A stretch of 64,000 nucleotides of DNA, taken from assembly GCA_005784505.1 (NCBI GenBank), contig VCAZ01000107.1, forward strand, positions 1,311,001-1,375,000, in the 5' to 3' direction. Source of the DNA: Bagarius yarrelli (taxonomy: Eukaryota; Chordata; Actinopteri; Siluriformes; Sisoridae). The notes under the pieces were generated by a model, which saw only the letters and a list, made by a program, of their open reading frames with translations, searched no databases and was not told the DNA's origin. Of this stretch, positions 12,540 to 25,889 are shown piece after piece. The position numbers and the translations under genes were made by a program. Positions within the stretch are counted from its first letter, which is position 1; every line of letters starts with the position of its first letter.

Positions 12540-13768
12540 TTATATTAGGAACCAGAATTTTGTTGTTATGAATAAAGTTATGTGATGAACGTTGTATTTA
12601 TGACCATCACAATACGCCTAAAATTACCAACAGCTCCAGGATGCTGACAGAAAACCTTGAACACAACATAAACATCAATTAATGAGTAAAACGAGGGGAC
12701 AATTTCCTGCGTGTGAAAATACCTTGTAAATAGTTTCCTCTCTGCCACGAGTCTGATGTACAATAGCTTTCTCTATTAACTAGCAACCGAAAGGCATGTG
12801 TCACGTCCTGTACACAGTCTTCAGCGCAACTAAGACAGGATTTAACTATAATCCAGACTAATTTGATATTTTTGTATGTAATCCTTATAACCACAGAGTT
12901 TTTACTCGATAAAAACACACACTGCATAAACCGACTGCTGAGCTCAAGCTTAAATATACAGTATGTGATGATACGTCTGACTGTTTAATATTTTAAAAAG
13001 GACTGTTCACGACAGCCTGGGCGACGATTCCGATTTTTTTTCCTTCAATTTCCTTTATTAACGTTATAAATTCATAGCCTAATCGTTGCTATTGAATCAT
13101 TGATCAATGTCAGAAACGGAGATCATAATAAAGGATACGGGGCTTTTATTTAACAAATAAAAGAAAAAATTCGCCACCATTTATAAAACAAAATCAGGGA
13201 CGCCTTACACAACAAGCGCCACAACTCTCTGGACGGCGATGAACAGTCCCGGTGCTAATAAATCCCAACACAAAAACCTCTTTTCAACAAAATAATCAAA
13301 CTAATGTAACAATGGATGTTACAATAAACCGTCTTATTTTATTAAAATCAGTATAAAATAATGCAGTCAGTCTCTTATCATCACAACACAACACACTCCT
13401 ATCATAGCTGAGTACAGCGGTACCATAATAATAAAAAACAGGTGAAAGTGACTCAAACCAATTAGATTTGGAGGAACCATATTATATTATTATATAATAT
13501 AACTTATTAAATTAGCAGATCCATAAATCTATTATCTACAAATGAACACTCAAAATTAACACTGACACTTTAAACATTTATATACGCATACACAAACACT
13601 ACGATAAATACTACCTTTATTATTAGTATATAAACGTATCTGCAATCATTTATTCCTTTTTTATAAAATCTTTAGTTAACTCTTATAAAAAGATCTAAAA
13701 TGGTTATGCATATCATACAGTTATTTATTGTCTTTACCAAGGCATTATATATATTTTATTTTGTATAA

Positions 13769-13822
<54 letters not shown>

Positions 13823-14205
13823 TATATATCTTAAAAAAATAACTTATCTGTCTGCTATAATAAACGAAATCATTTAAAAATGTCGGGATGTGATTTATTT
13901 ACATTTGGACATTATTTCTTAATAAATAGGCAGCATATTGAGGTGATTATTATTACAATATCGTTATCTGAATCTGGAGATGCTCGAGATATGAAGAATT
14001 GTAAGACTCTTTAGCATTATGGCAATGTTGCTCTGCCTTTGGATGCTGTCGCACGTCTGACAGACACGCTCACCGACAAACTGTGCAGTTGGCTTGATAC
14101 TCGATTTAGCGGACACTTTTCAGCCATATATTCTCGATTTCTTACCTTATTGCATTCGCGATACTTGCATTCGTTTCAGCACTGCAACTTTCACTCTGGT
14201 TTTTT
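12540..14205. other. AT-rich intronic sequence
   Basis: Strongly AT-rich from about 13050 to 13900, with a TA-rich repeat at 13746-13830. No exon or recognised repeat family was seen. Confidence 0.5.
13746..13830. repeat. (TA)n-rich microsatellite
   Basis: TA runs with short interruptions (for example 'ttgtataatatatattat'). Confidence 0.94.
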
Positions 14206-14206
14206 G

Positions 14207-14258
14207 TTTTTATGATTTTTGAGGCATTTTTTGCCTTTATTGATAGGACAGAGAGATG

Positions 14259-14303
<45 letters not shown>

Positions 14304-14370
14304 AGAGAGAGGTGGGACCGGAAAGAAACCGAGTCACAATCAGACCTGGATTGCAACAACAACTTGGCAT
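14207..14370 (-). mobile_element. SINE with 'aataaaggcaaaatgcc' tail, minus orientation
   Basis: The plus strand reads 'ttgaggcattttttgccttt' then 'attgataggacagagaga', an expanded GA microsatellite (14262-14310), then 'gtgggaccggaaagaaaccg' and further head remnants. The same arrangement in the same orientation is at 20918-21026, and the opposite orientation at 35399-35505. Similar tRNA-like headed repeats occur widely in fish. Confidence 0.7.
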
Positions 14371-14649
14371 GTGGATGACAGTGCTTTAAGCCAACTATGT
14401 CTTTTATAGTCTTCACTGAATGCGGGTAGACGGTTTGAATGAATTCTGCTGGTAAATACAGGACAAATGCCGTCCCGTATTCATTCTAAACAGGACACGC
14501 TATTTAATTCTCAAAAAAGAATTTGCCAACCCTATTCTTAACCCTTTATATCCCCATTGTTCTTCACTTGTCTGATTAAACACCTCGAATTCTTAGTTGA
14601 TAAATAATTTCAAGAAAAGTTCAATTAAAGTAATGGTCTAGTAAGAATT

Positions 14650-15275
14650 TAGGGATGCATGATATTTATTGGACAATTAAATAATCGGGAGATAAGTTTG
14701 AAAACGACGCCATTTTTATTGCTCCAATAAATAAAAGAAATATAAATATAAATAAATCAGGTAAAGATTGCTTGCTTTTAAATCAGTCAATTAGTCTGAT
14801 TTATCGAGGATTCATCTGCTTTCCGAGTGCAAGTGACTGCAGGCAGTGTTGCCAGATTGAGCAGATTCCTGCCCAATTGATTACTTTTTGATCACCATAG
14901 ACCAGAAATAAATGCATTGGTCTGGTTGATAAAATTTGGCTGCTTTTTGATACAACTGGCAGGTGTTTGATTTGAACAACAAACATGTAATTTTATGGAT
15001 TTTTGAATCAAATTCAAATAATTTTTAATAAATTATTTCTGGTGTCTCATACAAAAATAAAATCATTTGTAGAATCAGGACTGATGTTTGCTATTATAGT
15101 TCGACCAGAACTACTAAAATATCAGTTTCATCAGTTTATCTTAGATTTTCTATTCCTCTGGTGTACAAACTGCAGATTATATAAAAATATAACATAAAAA
15201 ATATCAACTCGGTGTTTTTCAGTATCGGAATCAACCACAGGAAAAACTTACATTATCGGCTATCGGTAATAAATC
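14650..15275. mobile_element. hAT-like nonautonomous element remnant
   Basis: It begins 'tagggatgcatgatatttat' and ends near 'ttatcggctatcggtaataa', recalling fish hAT-like elements whose ends read 'tagggatgcaccgata' and 'atcggcc'. Between them is a 'gtgttgccagattgagcaga' segment common in fish repeats. Short frames on both strands (61 and 64 aa) are not transposase. The family name is not certain. Confidence 0.55.
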
Positions 15276-15730
15276 ATTAAGCTTACAAATTACTGTAGTT
15301 TTTTCTTTTAGAAAATCTTTTATATGCAGTCTGTCTGTCTGTCAGGTTCGTTAGCTTTTGCAAAGCAAAGCCAGTGCAGTTGCATTGCAGGTTACAGGCC
15401 ACAGCAGGGGCTTTTTGATGCATTAGCTGTAAGCTGCGAGACAACATACAGAGCAGCCGCTTTTTCAGCCGTCAACGAGCCAGATATACCAGAGCAAACA
15501 TGTTCTAATCAGCCCGCAAGCCCTTAGTCAAACACAGCGTTAACAGATGCCGCTTTCGCATCTCCTACCGAGCATTACCATCTAAATCTGTGCGTCGGTG
15601 AGAGCACGACCTGAATACACCGCCACGACTGAGTGAGGGAACAGAAAGCAAACTCAACTCCAACGGACGAGGGCGGGGCCAAAGGGTGCTGTTAACCTTC
15701 ATGAAAATTGCACATAAATGTAACAGGAAG
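15276..15730. other. Intronic sequence, nothing recognised
   Basis: Mixed-composition sequence including a 67 aa open frame (15324-15527) with no recognisable domain. Confidence 0.4.
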
Positions 15731-15732
15731 AA

Positions 15733-15960
15733 CAATGGTTTAAGGGGTAGCACATTTGCCTCAAACCTCAGAGGTATAGGGGGTTGATTCCCATGGAGTG
15801 TGTGTATACTTTTCTTTCCTCTCTCAGTCGTAAGACATGCATAAAAGTCTAAGTTTCACCTTTTAAACTTCTGCAGTGTGCAAGTGTGTGAGATTGTGCT
15901 GTGTGTTGAACTGACAACTGTTCCAGGTTTTCCTCTACCTGAGAAATGCTCCAGGTTTGG
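15733..15960 (+). mobile_element. DANA-like SINE, degraded, plus orientation
   Basis: The tRNA-like head 'ggtagcacatttgcctcaaa' and 'gggggttgattccca', then 'gtaagacatgcataaaag' and 'gtgtgtgagattg', then 'tgacaactgttccaggtttt', follow the order of DANA/mermaid-type SINEs described in zebrafish and other fish. It has internal deletions. Confidence 0.6.
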
Positions 15961-17270
15961 ATTTAATTGTAATGTTTAATCGTGTGGTAATTGTTTGTAA
16001 TTGATTTTCATTCGTTTCAGCTTTCGCTCTCACGCCCCTGTGAAAATGATCTGGCTAAAAAAGTAAAAATGTGACAAGATTAAAAGCTACGATATATATT
16101 TATATGTTTATATGTATATAAAAAAACCCAACAAATAACAAAAGTCTGATTTAACGGTTTCTCTCCAGCTGCAGTGTTCCAAACCTACTCGAGAGCTGAC
16201 CTTGAAACTTTACGGGTTTACCTGCTTTGCTGAAAACGCCTCTGACATACCTCCAGGCGAAACCCGAATGAAGGGGGGAAAAAAAACCACACAAAACTTT
16301 CTCTTTGTTCTTCTTTGCCCTCTACTCTTTGGTGCCTTTATCTGCCGAGTTCAGTGAGGAGTCAGTGGGACACAGCGAGGTGCTCGGCTAAGCAGGAGAG
16401 GAAGGAGAAGTGAAAGCGCGAAAGCACCCTGTTAAAACGGCAACGGCTAATAAGCGCTTGAGTGATTCCTCACGGCTGGAAGTTGGGAAGAAAATATGGC
16501 CTTGTCCTGAAGATTCATAGCGGTGCTAGACTGGAATAAAATAAAATGCTGACTTTATTTCTTATAGACTGTTAAATCTGGCAAGCCTAAACTGACTTCA
16601 GAGTTATTATTTAATGTAAGTAAACATGCAAATCCTAATTTATAATTATACACCAGTGGCAGTTTAGCATGTAGCATCTTTACTAATTGGTAAATAGCTG
16701 CCTTTTTATTTATTATAACATATAATCATTATTTAAAATAAAACTCTAGTGCATCATTGTGGTACGTACCACCTGTTAGGTGCACGACTTAAGACTGCAA
16801 GTCAGAACGTTCTGGGTTTCCCCTCAAACGCAACAGGAGACTAAGCAAAGATCATAAAAGATCAGAAATGTGGAATTATTATAGAATAACAAGTGACATT
16901 AAACAGACAAAGCTAATAACGTGCTATAAGGTGATGAATATTTATGATATTAAATCCTTTCCACACACATACTCAGTGCATTCTTTTCTTACTTCTGTTT
17001 TTTTTTCCCTTGTTGTGCTTGCACTAAGATTGGGCTCTAATTCCTGCAGCATTAAAGGGGCCTGCGCTTTGATCTTCAGCCGTGCTGCTCAAACAGAGCC
17101 CGCATATGGTTTGGGGGTGGTCTCCGATCCCGACCAGGCCCCCTTTACACGGCACACTGATCCAGTTCCAGGGACCTGCACTGGCCCCTTGCAGCGAGCT
17201 GACAACTTCATTAACCCTACTCAGTAGCTGTTTCCCAGCATTCTTATTGTGTGCAAACAACTCTTACCGA

Positions 17271-17275
<5 letters not shown>
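15961..17275. other. Intronic sequence with a possible conserved stretch at 17030-17230
   Basis: Mostly AT-rich. From 17030 to 17230 the sequence is GC-richer with open frames on both strands (119 aa plus, 78 aa minus). No known protein was recognised and no flanking splice sites were convincing. Confidence 0.4.

Positions 17276-17306
<31 letters not shown>
17274..17306. repeat. (CA)n microsatellite
   Basis: About 15 CA units. Confidence 0.95.
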
Positions 17307-17307
<1 letters not shown>

Positions 17308-18330
17308 CAGAAAAGCAAATATGACTTTAAAAAATCATATTAAAAATGTACAATTCCGTTCAAAAAAATATTTTTAAGAGAATTCAGTCAATTCTATAAC
17401 ATTGTTTACAAAATATCCTTCTCTCACCCATAAACTCTGTCCGACGTATCGTCCCTGCCCACCAGTGCTGTGACCTCGCTATTACCATTCCTGAGGCTAC
17501 CAGAGAATTTACATTAAACTTAATCCAGCTCTTTCTAATGTAGATGTTGTGTGGGAATCAATCACAGATTGAGCTTGGTATATATACACCTTTATTGTAA
17601 AAGGATTGATGATTGATGAAATTTTCATTGGATGAGTCAGGTGGAACGAGTGCACACAGGCGCGAGGAGACAAATTCTAATTTCAGCTCACAATCACAAG
17701 GCTTTTCTCTCTGCTGCACCTACACTCTATCATAATCTATTTGCTTTTAGCACCTCGCGTAAGGTACGCCAGGATCTCCCCGTCTCGTTACACCTACATG
17801 GTCAACTCCTTGATATTTCTACCGGTCCGGACACAAACTACCTTTTAGTCGACATACTTTCATGACTCTTACGTGTTTCTGATAGTTTTAGAGAATAATT
17901 GAGGACTGAATTGTAAATAATAGATGACTAGAATATGCTGTAGTAGGAAACTAATCAACACTGGGATGAGCAATGCAGTTACTTTTTCCTCTCAGATGAT
18001 GATTCTTTCCCAACTTTCACATGTTTTATTCCTCTTATCCCTCAGCAATTTCCTAACAATTAAGCATTTGTACCTAATAACAAATTAATCCATTTATAAA
18101 AAAATAGAGTCTTTGGTCTAACTAGAAAAAACATACATGGCATAAAACTACTGGACGAATAAAAACTCAATAAATAAATAAACAGCACAGACACCTAAGA
18201 CTTTTTTCCATAAATATTAAATCGGTCCCCAAGGACATCTGCGACCTGCAACGTTTTTTCTTGCCTTTTTGGCAGAACAATACTTAAATCGATAAAATTA
18301 CAACAAAGGAAAATCGGGTGAATCAGCAAT
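17307..18330. other. AT-rich intronic sequence, nothing recognised
   Basis: No exon, RNA gene or repeat family seen. Confidence 0.45.
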
Positions 18331-18339
18331 TAATTATGG

Positions 18340-18595
18340 AGGAGTCATAACTTTTTGACTATTATTTTCTAACTGTGATTGTTGCAAGTTAAAATAGCAG
18401 ATTTCACGGCAGCTTTTCTGAAAAAAAAAAAAAAAAAAGCGATGCTGCGATGTTATTTGCCTAAAATTGCACTACAAGCCAGATGCGTGCAGTGTAAAAC
18501 AGCTTACGTCTGCTTTTATAAAGATTATCGGAGGATATGCTTTGCACGATCTCTTCTTTTTTTGTTGGTAAATGGAAGACTTTAGAATCGCATGT
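18340..18595 (+). repeat. Dispersed repeat, copy 1 (second copy at 63125-63300)
   Basis: The stretch 'cacggcagcttttctgaaaa', an A run, 'agcgatgctgcgatgttat' and 'cagtgtaaaacagctta' is matched in order by 'tggcagcttttcgaaaaa', 'aagcgacatgttctaatg' and 'ctgtgtaaaactgttta' near 63170-63280. Two diverged copies in the same orientation point to an old transposable element of unknown class. Confidence 0.6.
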
Positions 18596-20915
18596 CTGCA
18601 TCTTCTTTAAAACAGAAAACAAGGATGTGCGTTTGGTGGGTTACTGGTCGGGATTTGTTCAGGGTATTCAGATGATTGGTCAAGATAGTTAAATGCAAAG
18701 TGATTGGTTTAATTGGTCTTAATAGGTCCTGGCGGATTGTAAGAAGTTAATGCCGCCTAGTAACAGTAAGTCAAGCAGCAGTAAACAGCTGGTCGGCAGG
18801 AGCAAAAGTTGTGGAGATGCAGAGGTTCAACAGCCTGGGAAACTTAACCCTATTTAATTTTTTACAGGTCTAAAAGGTTGATAAGAAAAATGACATGATC
18901 CATGATCCATGTTCTGATAGAAGACATTAAAGAGTTCCTGCCAATTCTTTTGTGTCTGTAGCGGCAGAACTCTCTGAATGCTAAGTAAATTAAGAAGTCA
19001 GCAAGTTCTATTATATATTTTATCATCTATTAATAACAAACTCTCACACATTCACACATTTTGAACCTCTGAATACAGTTTCACATGTTCTCACCTCCTA
19101 AGTACTCTGCGTTTAACGCTGTAAGATAGTCACACAGTTTTATAACAAGGATTTCATTTTTATCCTTTTCGTTGTGTTTCCACTTGAGGAATTAATGTCA
19201 AGTGGTCTGTAATTATTCGAATATAAAAATGCAAAGACGATAATATCACCCGCTCGCTGTCAGACAGCAGAGGAAAGGCGTAGCAATGAGAAGTCAAAAC
19301 ATACTGCAGCTTAAGGAGCTGCAAACAAACATGAAAGCAAGAGAAATCACCGCATGGTGAATTGAGAGTTCTTTAACTGAAGTTCTTTGGATGGATTTCC
19401 ATTTAAGGATAATAACATTGCTGAAGTAGGGGAAGAAAGGAAAATACAGTTTGTCCAGACGACTGTGTGTGGGAGCACCTTATTTCCGTAAACACACTCA
19501 AAACGTAACAGTTAAAGATAACAAAAAATAGTAATCAATTTGTAATGCTGTAAAAAGTTAATAAAACAACAGCGCAAGTGCTGACAAGAGACTGAGGACT
19601 GATTTGAGGTGAGACTCTGTGCTTTAGAGTAGATAGAGTCAATCAAGAAAGTAGAGGAAAGTTATGGAAAGCAAGTCCTATGATTAGCTATGGCAGGTAA
19701 TCCCAGCGATCTGGTACAGTGATAGACACAGTGTGGCTCTTTCGGAGAAGGCATCGCTAAGTTCCTTAACAATTTTTTTTAACAGGAAGATCTTTGTGAG
19801 TGATAGGCAGAGTGGGCCACCCTTGTCTGCAAATGTCAAAAGTGAGAGGATGTAGAGGAAAGCAGGTGACACCAGATTATAAACTGATGGATGCTGCTAT
19901 TCAGCAGCGATAGAGGGAAGATGTCAACTATCACCACCAAATTGGAGAACCCAGTGAGTGGGGAAAGGCAGCACTAGGTCACAAGGGTTCATTTAGTCCT
20001 TAGTCAGGCAGTTAATATTGCGCCTGCGAGATGAGTTGTTTTTTAGGAACATGAAGTTGTGAGAAAATACAACACAAAAGGGAATGTGCGGATATAGGTA
20101 GGTCGCAGCGCTAAAGCCTGCTGTGCCAGCCCAAGGGGGTTTAGAAAGGGCTAAAGTTAATAATCTCCCAAGGACAGACTGTGATTCCATGTCAGATCAT
20201 TCCCAAGTCTGCTTCAAGTCTTTCCCCAGCTGTGCAGCACCCGGTGATACATACAAACACAGACACACATGCTACATCTAGAATGCCCTTCCAAACCACC
20301 TCCAATTTTCACTTTAACTTGGAGAAAAAGAATTTGCCAGTTCCACTATGCCTATAAGCAAAGAATCTCCCAATTAAACCTGGATAATGCAAGTGTCTCA
20401 CATACCACAGGGCAGACATAGCAAAACTTCATTTATAGAAAGCCAGAATTTTTTTTCCATGATAAAGCCTGGGGCATTAAGATGTCCGAATGGTCCAACA
20501 CTTAACTGAAACAGCCTTAAACCACTAGGAGGTCATATTTTGACACATCTGGAAATGTATGAATTTCAAAGCAAAACTTAATAGCTTTTTTTAAACTAAT
20601 GCATTCACACTGGTCTGTTACACCACCAATACAAACTTGCCAGTCTGAGATTAAGATTGACATGAGTGGCAACCCATGAAGTAGCATAAACTAATCCTTA
20701 TGTCTTTTACATGAAAGAAAGTTCAGCAAGTATAATCTTGGGTTCAGTGTTTAAACAGTTGAAACTGTTACTATATTTTTTTTAGACAATGCGAAAGCGA
20801 ATACAAGATGTGTACAAAAAAGGACAGAGCTTTATCAATGTTCAAGGGTTGACATTGCAAAAAGGTGGACATCACCTATAACGAATTGTACAATGTTTGC
20901 AACTATAAAGCTATA
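18596..20915. other. Intronic sequence, nothing recognised
   Basis: AT-rich, without clear repeats or exons. Short open frames of 60-65 aa on both strands look random. Confidence 0.45.
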
Positions 20916-20917
20916 AC

Positions 20918-21026
20918 ATTTTTGGGGGATTTTGTCTTCATTAACTGGGAGAGGGGGGGGCGGATGGGACCCGAGCCGGAGTCGAACCCAGGTCGCCTTA
21001 ACCCACTACACCACGGCACCGGCCCA
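20918..21026 (-). mobile_element. SINE with 'aataaaggcaaaatgcc'-type tail, minus orientation
   Basis: 'ttttgtcttcattaactggg' followed by a G-rich run and then 'acccgagccggagtcgaacc', 'caggtcgccttaacccacta' and 'caccacggcaccggcc' is the complement of a tRNA-like head whose plus-oriented partner begins 'gccggcgccgtgatgtagtg' at 35402. The tRNA-like head is well preserved here. Confidence 0.75.
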
Positions 21027-21029
21027 ATG

Positions 21030-24000
21030 TTTGCATCCATGCTTGTTTGTGGTTTATAATAAAGAGAGCTGCTAGGAAAAGTAGGCTTTTCAGAACTCAA
21101 CCAGTTGTGTCAAAGTTCTAATTAATGGACTGGAATATTTTATTAAAAACATAATTCGTTAGTGAGTGTAAAGTATCAGTACGCACATTTGTCAATTCAA
21201 TATTGAACCATGTGACAAACAAGTGACGGTGATACAATGGGAATCCATTCCATATGGTAATAAGCAGCGAAAGAGCATGACCCAGAAAGCAAAACCAGGG
21301 GCAAAGAGTGCCCATGTCACATGGTTTCAATCATTTTCTCCAGTGAATAACGTGCTGTGCCGTGTAAATCCGTCAGACTCCACAGTCAGAAACTAATTAA
21401 GCCGTTTGAAATAACATTGCAGGTACCTGTATGCAATCTAGCCTACTGCCGCTCTTTCAAAGCCCGAGGCCAGCTTCAAAAAGCTTGCTAAAAAAGCTGC
21501 AGAATTTTAATTGAACACGAAAACCTGAAGAGACTCCTAGTACCCTTCCTCCAACAACAGCGAAAGGTTAAGCATGCCCCGAAAACATGGACTTCTCTGG
21601 TTCGTCTTCAATTTCCAAAGAGGACAAAGACCAAAGGGGAACGTTTGATAAATCGGCAACGCGCAAAAGCGGTTGCTTTCAACGGTCGAAGTTGATATCT
21701 TGCACTGAAAAAATTAGAGCGACATCCAGCGCTTCACGCCTAACATAGAGACCGCAATGTGCTCCAATATGTTTATTTGCATACAAGGCAGCAAAACAGG
21801 CTTCTTAACCCCAAAAGAGTCAGATCCTAAACAAAGCCTACTTCAAGCTTAGAGCAAAAGAAGTGTTGATGATTAAACTGAAGATGGATGCGTGTTTCAC
21901 TGACCGAGAAGCAGTGCTTATTTATCAATCTCCCAAAGCTACAAAGCAAAGCAGTCTAGCACTGCAGGGGCTTCTGTCAGGCTGGTGCTTCCTGCGGATG
22001 CAGAATGAGGCTATTTACAACTGAGGGCAGGAGCCCAGGGAGTCATCTCTCACTGGTCTCGTGGCGTCTTCGGCTGTCGAGAGGCTCGCTTGCTCGTTGT
22101 TTTTGTTTTTGGATACAATTGTTCCCACGATAGCCTCCAGCGTACTTTCAGTTCACTAAAAAGATTGATATTCTGCGCAGAGGTGGCCACCAGAAAAGCA
22201 CAGGAATCGCCGCGGTATGGTTCATTACCACTTGGGAAAAAGTCATTAGAGGATAAATTCTTCTTTTAAAAAGACTTTCTAAAACTAGTCATACTCGACT
22301 CAAATTAATCGTGCTTTTGAACAGACAGTCAAAGAATTATACAACTCACAGATGCAATTTGATGCAGTTTAATTTGGGTTTATACATTTTCCTGGATAGA
22401 ATCTTTCTCTTCAAACTGTATCTATCAGTAACTCCTTAACCTTTTCTTACTTATCTGAATCTGAACTTATCTGAACACCTTTTGTGTGACATCTTCAAAT
22501 ATTAGTTTTCAATGTAAGCTTTGTTCGTTTTGTTGAGTCTATGCAAACAAAATTGCCTGCGAAAAGACTAAATGTAAATCTAAACCTGTCTTCATGTCAT
22601 TGAGACAGTTTGTAAAATCCTTTATAAGACCTGCTGACATTGAATTGAATACATACATACAGACGATAAAGCACCAGGCAGTACAGTTTTTAAGTCACCT
22701 TTATTTTGCTTTCTAAATTGCCCCTGCAAGAACAGAGATAACTCAGGGAATTTGTGCTTTCCCCCAAAACACCTGCTAACCTGCAGGGCATAACAAAGTG
22801 GTGACCATGTAGGCAACCCTAACACCTCATGAACTATTCTCAATAGGGACTTTGCCCTATCTTCACTGCCCTCACAACACACAAGCAGTGCTGGCAGGAG
22901 TGCACGTCCCTGAAGTGGGTCGCCCTTTGGCTGTGCGAGTGAGCTCCCCATTCTGCTGGAAATGACTAAGGCTCTGGCACCCCTCGGCTCACGGAGGGAG
23001 GTCGAGGGCTTGACTAAGAGCGATTGGACCTTTCTAGGTCAGATCCCCTGACACTGCTCAGTTGGTAACAAACAGAAAAAGACGATAAATGAGGTAGTGA
23101 CGCTAGGGAAAAGGAGCTACCTGCTCTATGGTCTCTGCTTGTCACAGCTGGGACTACAGGCATCTGAAATTACTGTTATGCTGTGATATTTTTTGTCACT
23201 ATTTGTTCAACCACCGCCATCCAGTCATATTTTTTATCAGCATGTGGACTTCAAAGACAGCAGAAAAAGACGGAGGGAGGAAAGAGTAAGAGAGAGAACT
23301 AGAAAAAGAAAAAACAAGAGCAAGTAAGGTTGGAACTGGGTCAGATAAACTGCATTTAATGCATTCTGGTCAAAGGGAAAGAGAGAGAGAGAATCAGAGA
23401 AGAAGGAAATAAAAAGAAAGAAAGTAAGAGCTTTCTACCACTGTCTCTTGTTCTTTATTCCTTAAACATTCTTGTACAAAAAAAGGAAAAAGGGAAAACC
23501 CGACTCCTGGCACGTTGAGTGTACTAATCAGTAAATTCAGGTTGGCTGCCAAAACCTGACACTGAGCAAATTTGCTGTTGTGAAGCAAACAAGAAAACAA
23601 ACAAAGGAAAGGTGGATCAAACCAATCAATACCTGTTAGAAGCTGGCACAATAAACTGGACTTCTCAGTTAATATCAGCGCGTGACTGCTTTATGGATGA
23701 ATCGACAATTGGCAGAATCTTCAACAACATTTCAGAGCCCTGCAGTATAAATGTCTGCATTTCATATATGTGTTAAAAGGACAAAACATGGAGGTAAACA
23801 TGAAGATAATAATTGCATAAACTTACGACTGCTTAGCAGAGCATGTCACAAATTTTCTCAATGTATCTCAAAACATCCTTTAAACTTTACTAAAAGCAGC
23901 CTAATGTGAAAAGAGATTACTAATGCAGGAAGTTGCTAAACTATTAATGTTACTACTGAAGGTTAGCAAAATTTCACAGCTACTGTGCTTTAACGCATCG

Positions 24001-25880
24001 ATCTTACCAGCGGGTTCTTAAATCATCCAACAAATTCCTAACAGTAATAACAACGTTTCTATTATCCAAGATAATGCAGAGACTGTCAGGCTACCCTGTT
24101 TTTTCTTAGCGACTAAAAGGTGTAAAGTTTTAGAAGTGATGGCTTACAAGTGAATCTTATAAATGTGTAAAAAATGTTTTTTTAAAAGTTACTTACAAAC
24201 TGCTATAAAGATATAAACGCTGAAATTATGCAATACCAAGTAAAGTGGGACTTTCTGTTTGTTGTATCGTGCAATGCTACAACATCCTAAAAAAAGCTTT
24301 GCAAGGTCACACAGGCTAGGCAGCAGTAAACACCAGAACACCAGAAAAGGCAGATGCAAATTTCGGCATTCAGGCAACTAGAAGTACTCGAGCACTGAAA
24401 ATCACCATAGATGAAAGCAAAAAGCAAACACAAAACAACTCCCAAAAGATAAAATAATAATAAAATATATTATATACATATATATATATATATAAAAAGA
24501 GATCCAAGGATACGGATGCAGGGCAAGGTCGGCAAACTGGAATACACTGAAGGGACAATTTGTCTGTAAAGCTTGTAGGACACGATTTTACAAAACAAAA
24601 AAATAAATAAATCAGAGCAAGGATCTGTAATACGGATCTGTGACTGCATTTCAGCACTTGTCCACACACAGGGGTATAGCAGTACACACACACACACACA
24701 CGCACGCAGCAGGTGAACAAGGATGTGGAATGTTTATCGTGCTTGTAAGTTATCACCAACATGGTGCTGGAGTGGCTCAACAGCATCAAAGGCAAGGCCA
24801 GACTCTATCACTCCTGCACTCCGGTTTGTCCTCCATTGCAGCAAACCTCGATAAGGAGGCCAGCCTCGGTCGTTTCAGCCACACACACACACACACATTC
24901 TAGATTCCACTCATGGTGGTAGTAAAGGGACAAGTAACTTCTCTCCTCCTCTTTCCTCTTTTGAAAGAGACAGGATTGTTGTACGTCAAGGACCATCGGT
25001 GCCGCTTTTCTGCATCGTCAAAAACAAACAACTCTTCACCTGAAAAAACTGCCTTTAGTTGCGCTGTTGCCTATGACGACTTTTCAACTGCGCGATTGAG
25101 GGGTTACTGCTCCGATGACTGACTACCCCGCGAGGAAGGGGTTGACAGGACATGACAGCATATGGCATGCCTCATAGTCAAAAAAAAAAAAAAACGAACG
25201 GGGGGAAAAAGAGCAAAACTTGACATAAGCGCAAACAAGTCAGCAAAGCTCACCAAAGTCCTGTGAGGGTTTTGGAATATACTGTCAGCATATGCATGGG
25301 GGAATGACACACAGTGCTCTGATGATAACACACTGCCAGATTACCACCGGCTTTGCTGCTGCTCTGATTTCAAAAGAGCACAAAAAGATAAGCGCATTCA
25401 GGACTAATGCGTTTGGTATGCACAAGAAAAACAGCTGAGAAAAACTATTGCAACTGAGCATATTGGCAGCAATGACATCAATCACTGTGTGACATTTATT
25501 GCAGCAAATTCAATCATTTAGGTTTAATTGCAACAGCAATGCTAATTTCTCTAGCCAGACTGCCAGAAGCCAATCAGAGAAAGCCTGGAAGGACTAAAGA
25601 TTGTAACCACCTTTGGAAATTAAAAAAAAGTAACTTGAGCTAAATACATAGTTTACCGCTAGTTTAGTCTTTTTTAGGCTAGTTCTTTTATTCTATCTGG
25701 TATTTTTTTTACTTTTTACTTAATCTACTTTCTTTCTTTCTTTCTTTCATTTTTAAAGACTTTGTTTAGGTGTATTACACATGAGAAACCGCATTTTTTT
25801 TAGAAATACTTAATCGCAAATCTGGCAAATGAATATTAATCTACCTTTAAATTTGATCTAACCCTAGATCTGATATCTAA
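21030..25880. other. Intronic sequence with simple repeats; one 109-aa open frame
   Basis: No recognised exon. It includes purine-rich stretches (23265-23440), a TA run (24478-24494), short CA runs (24684-24702, 24881-24897) and an A run (25180-25194). The minus-strand open frame at 22622-22951 (109 aa, beginning MGSSLAQPKGDPLQ) has mixed composition but resembles nothing I know, and I see no supporting splice or promoter signal. Confidence 0.4.
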
Positions 25881-25889
25881 CCCTAGATC

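Noticed and set aside
24370..24795. 141-aa minus-strand frame
   Set aside because: Crosses CA and TA runs and has no recognisable domain; overlaps other frames of similar kind.
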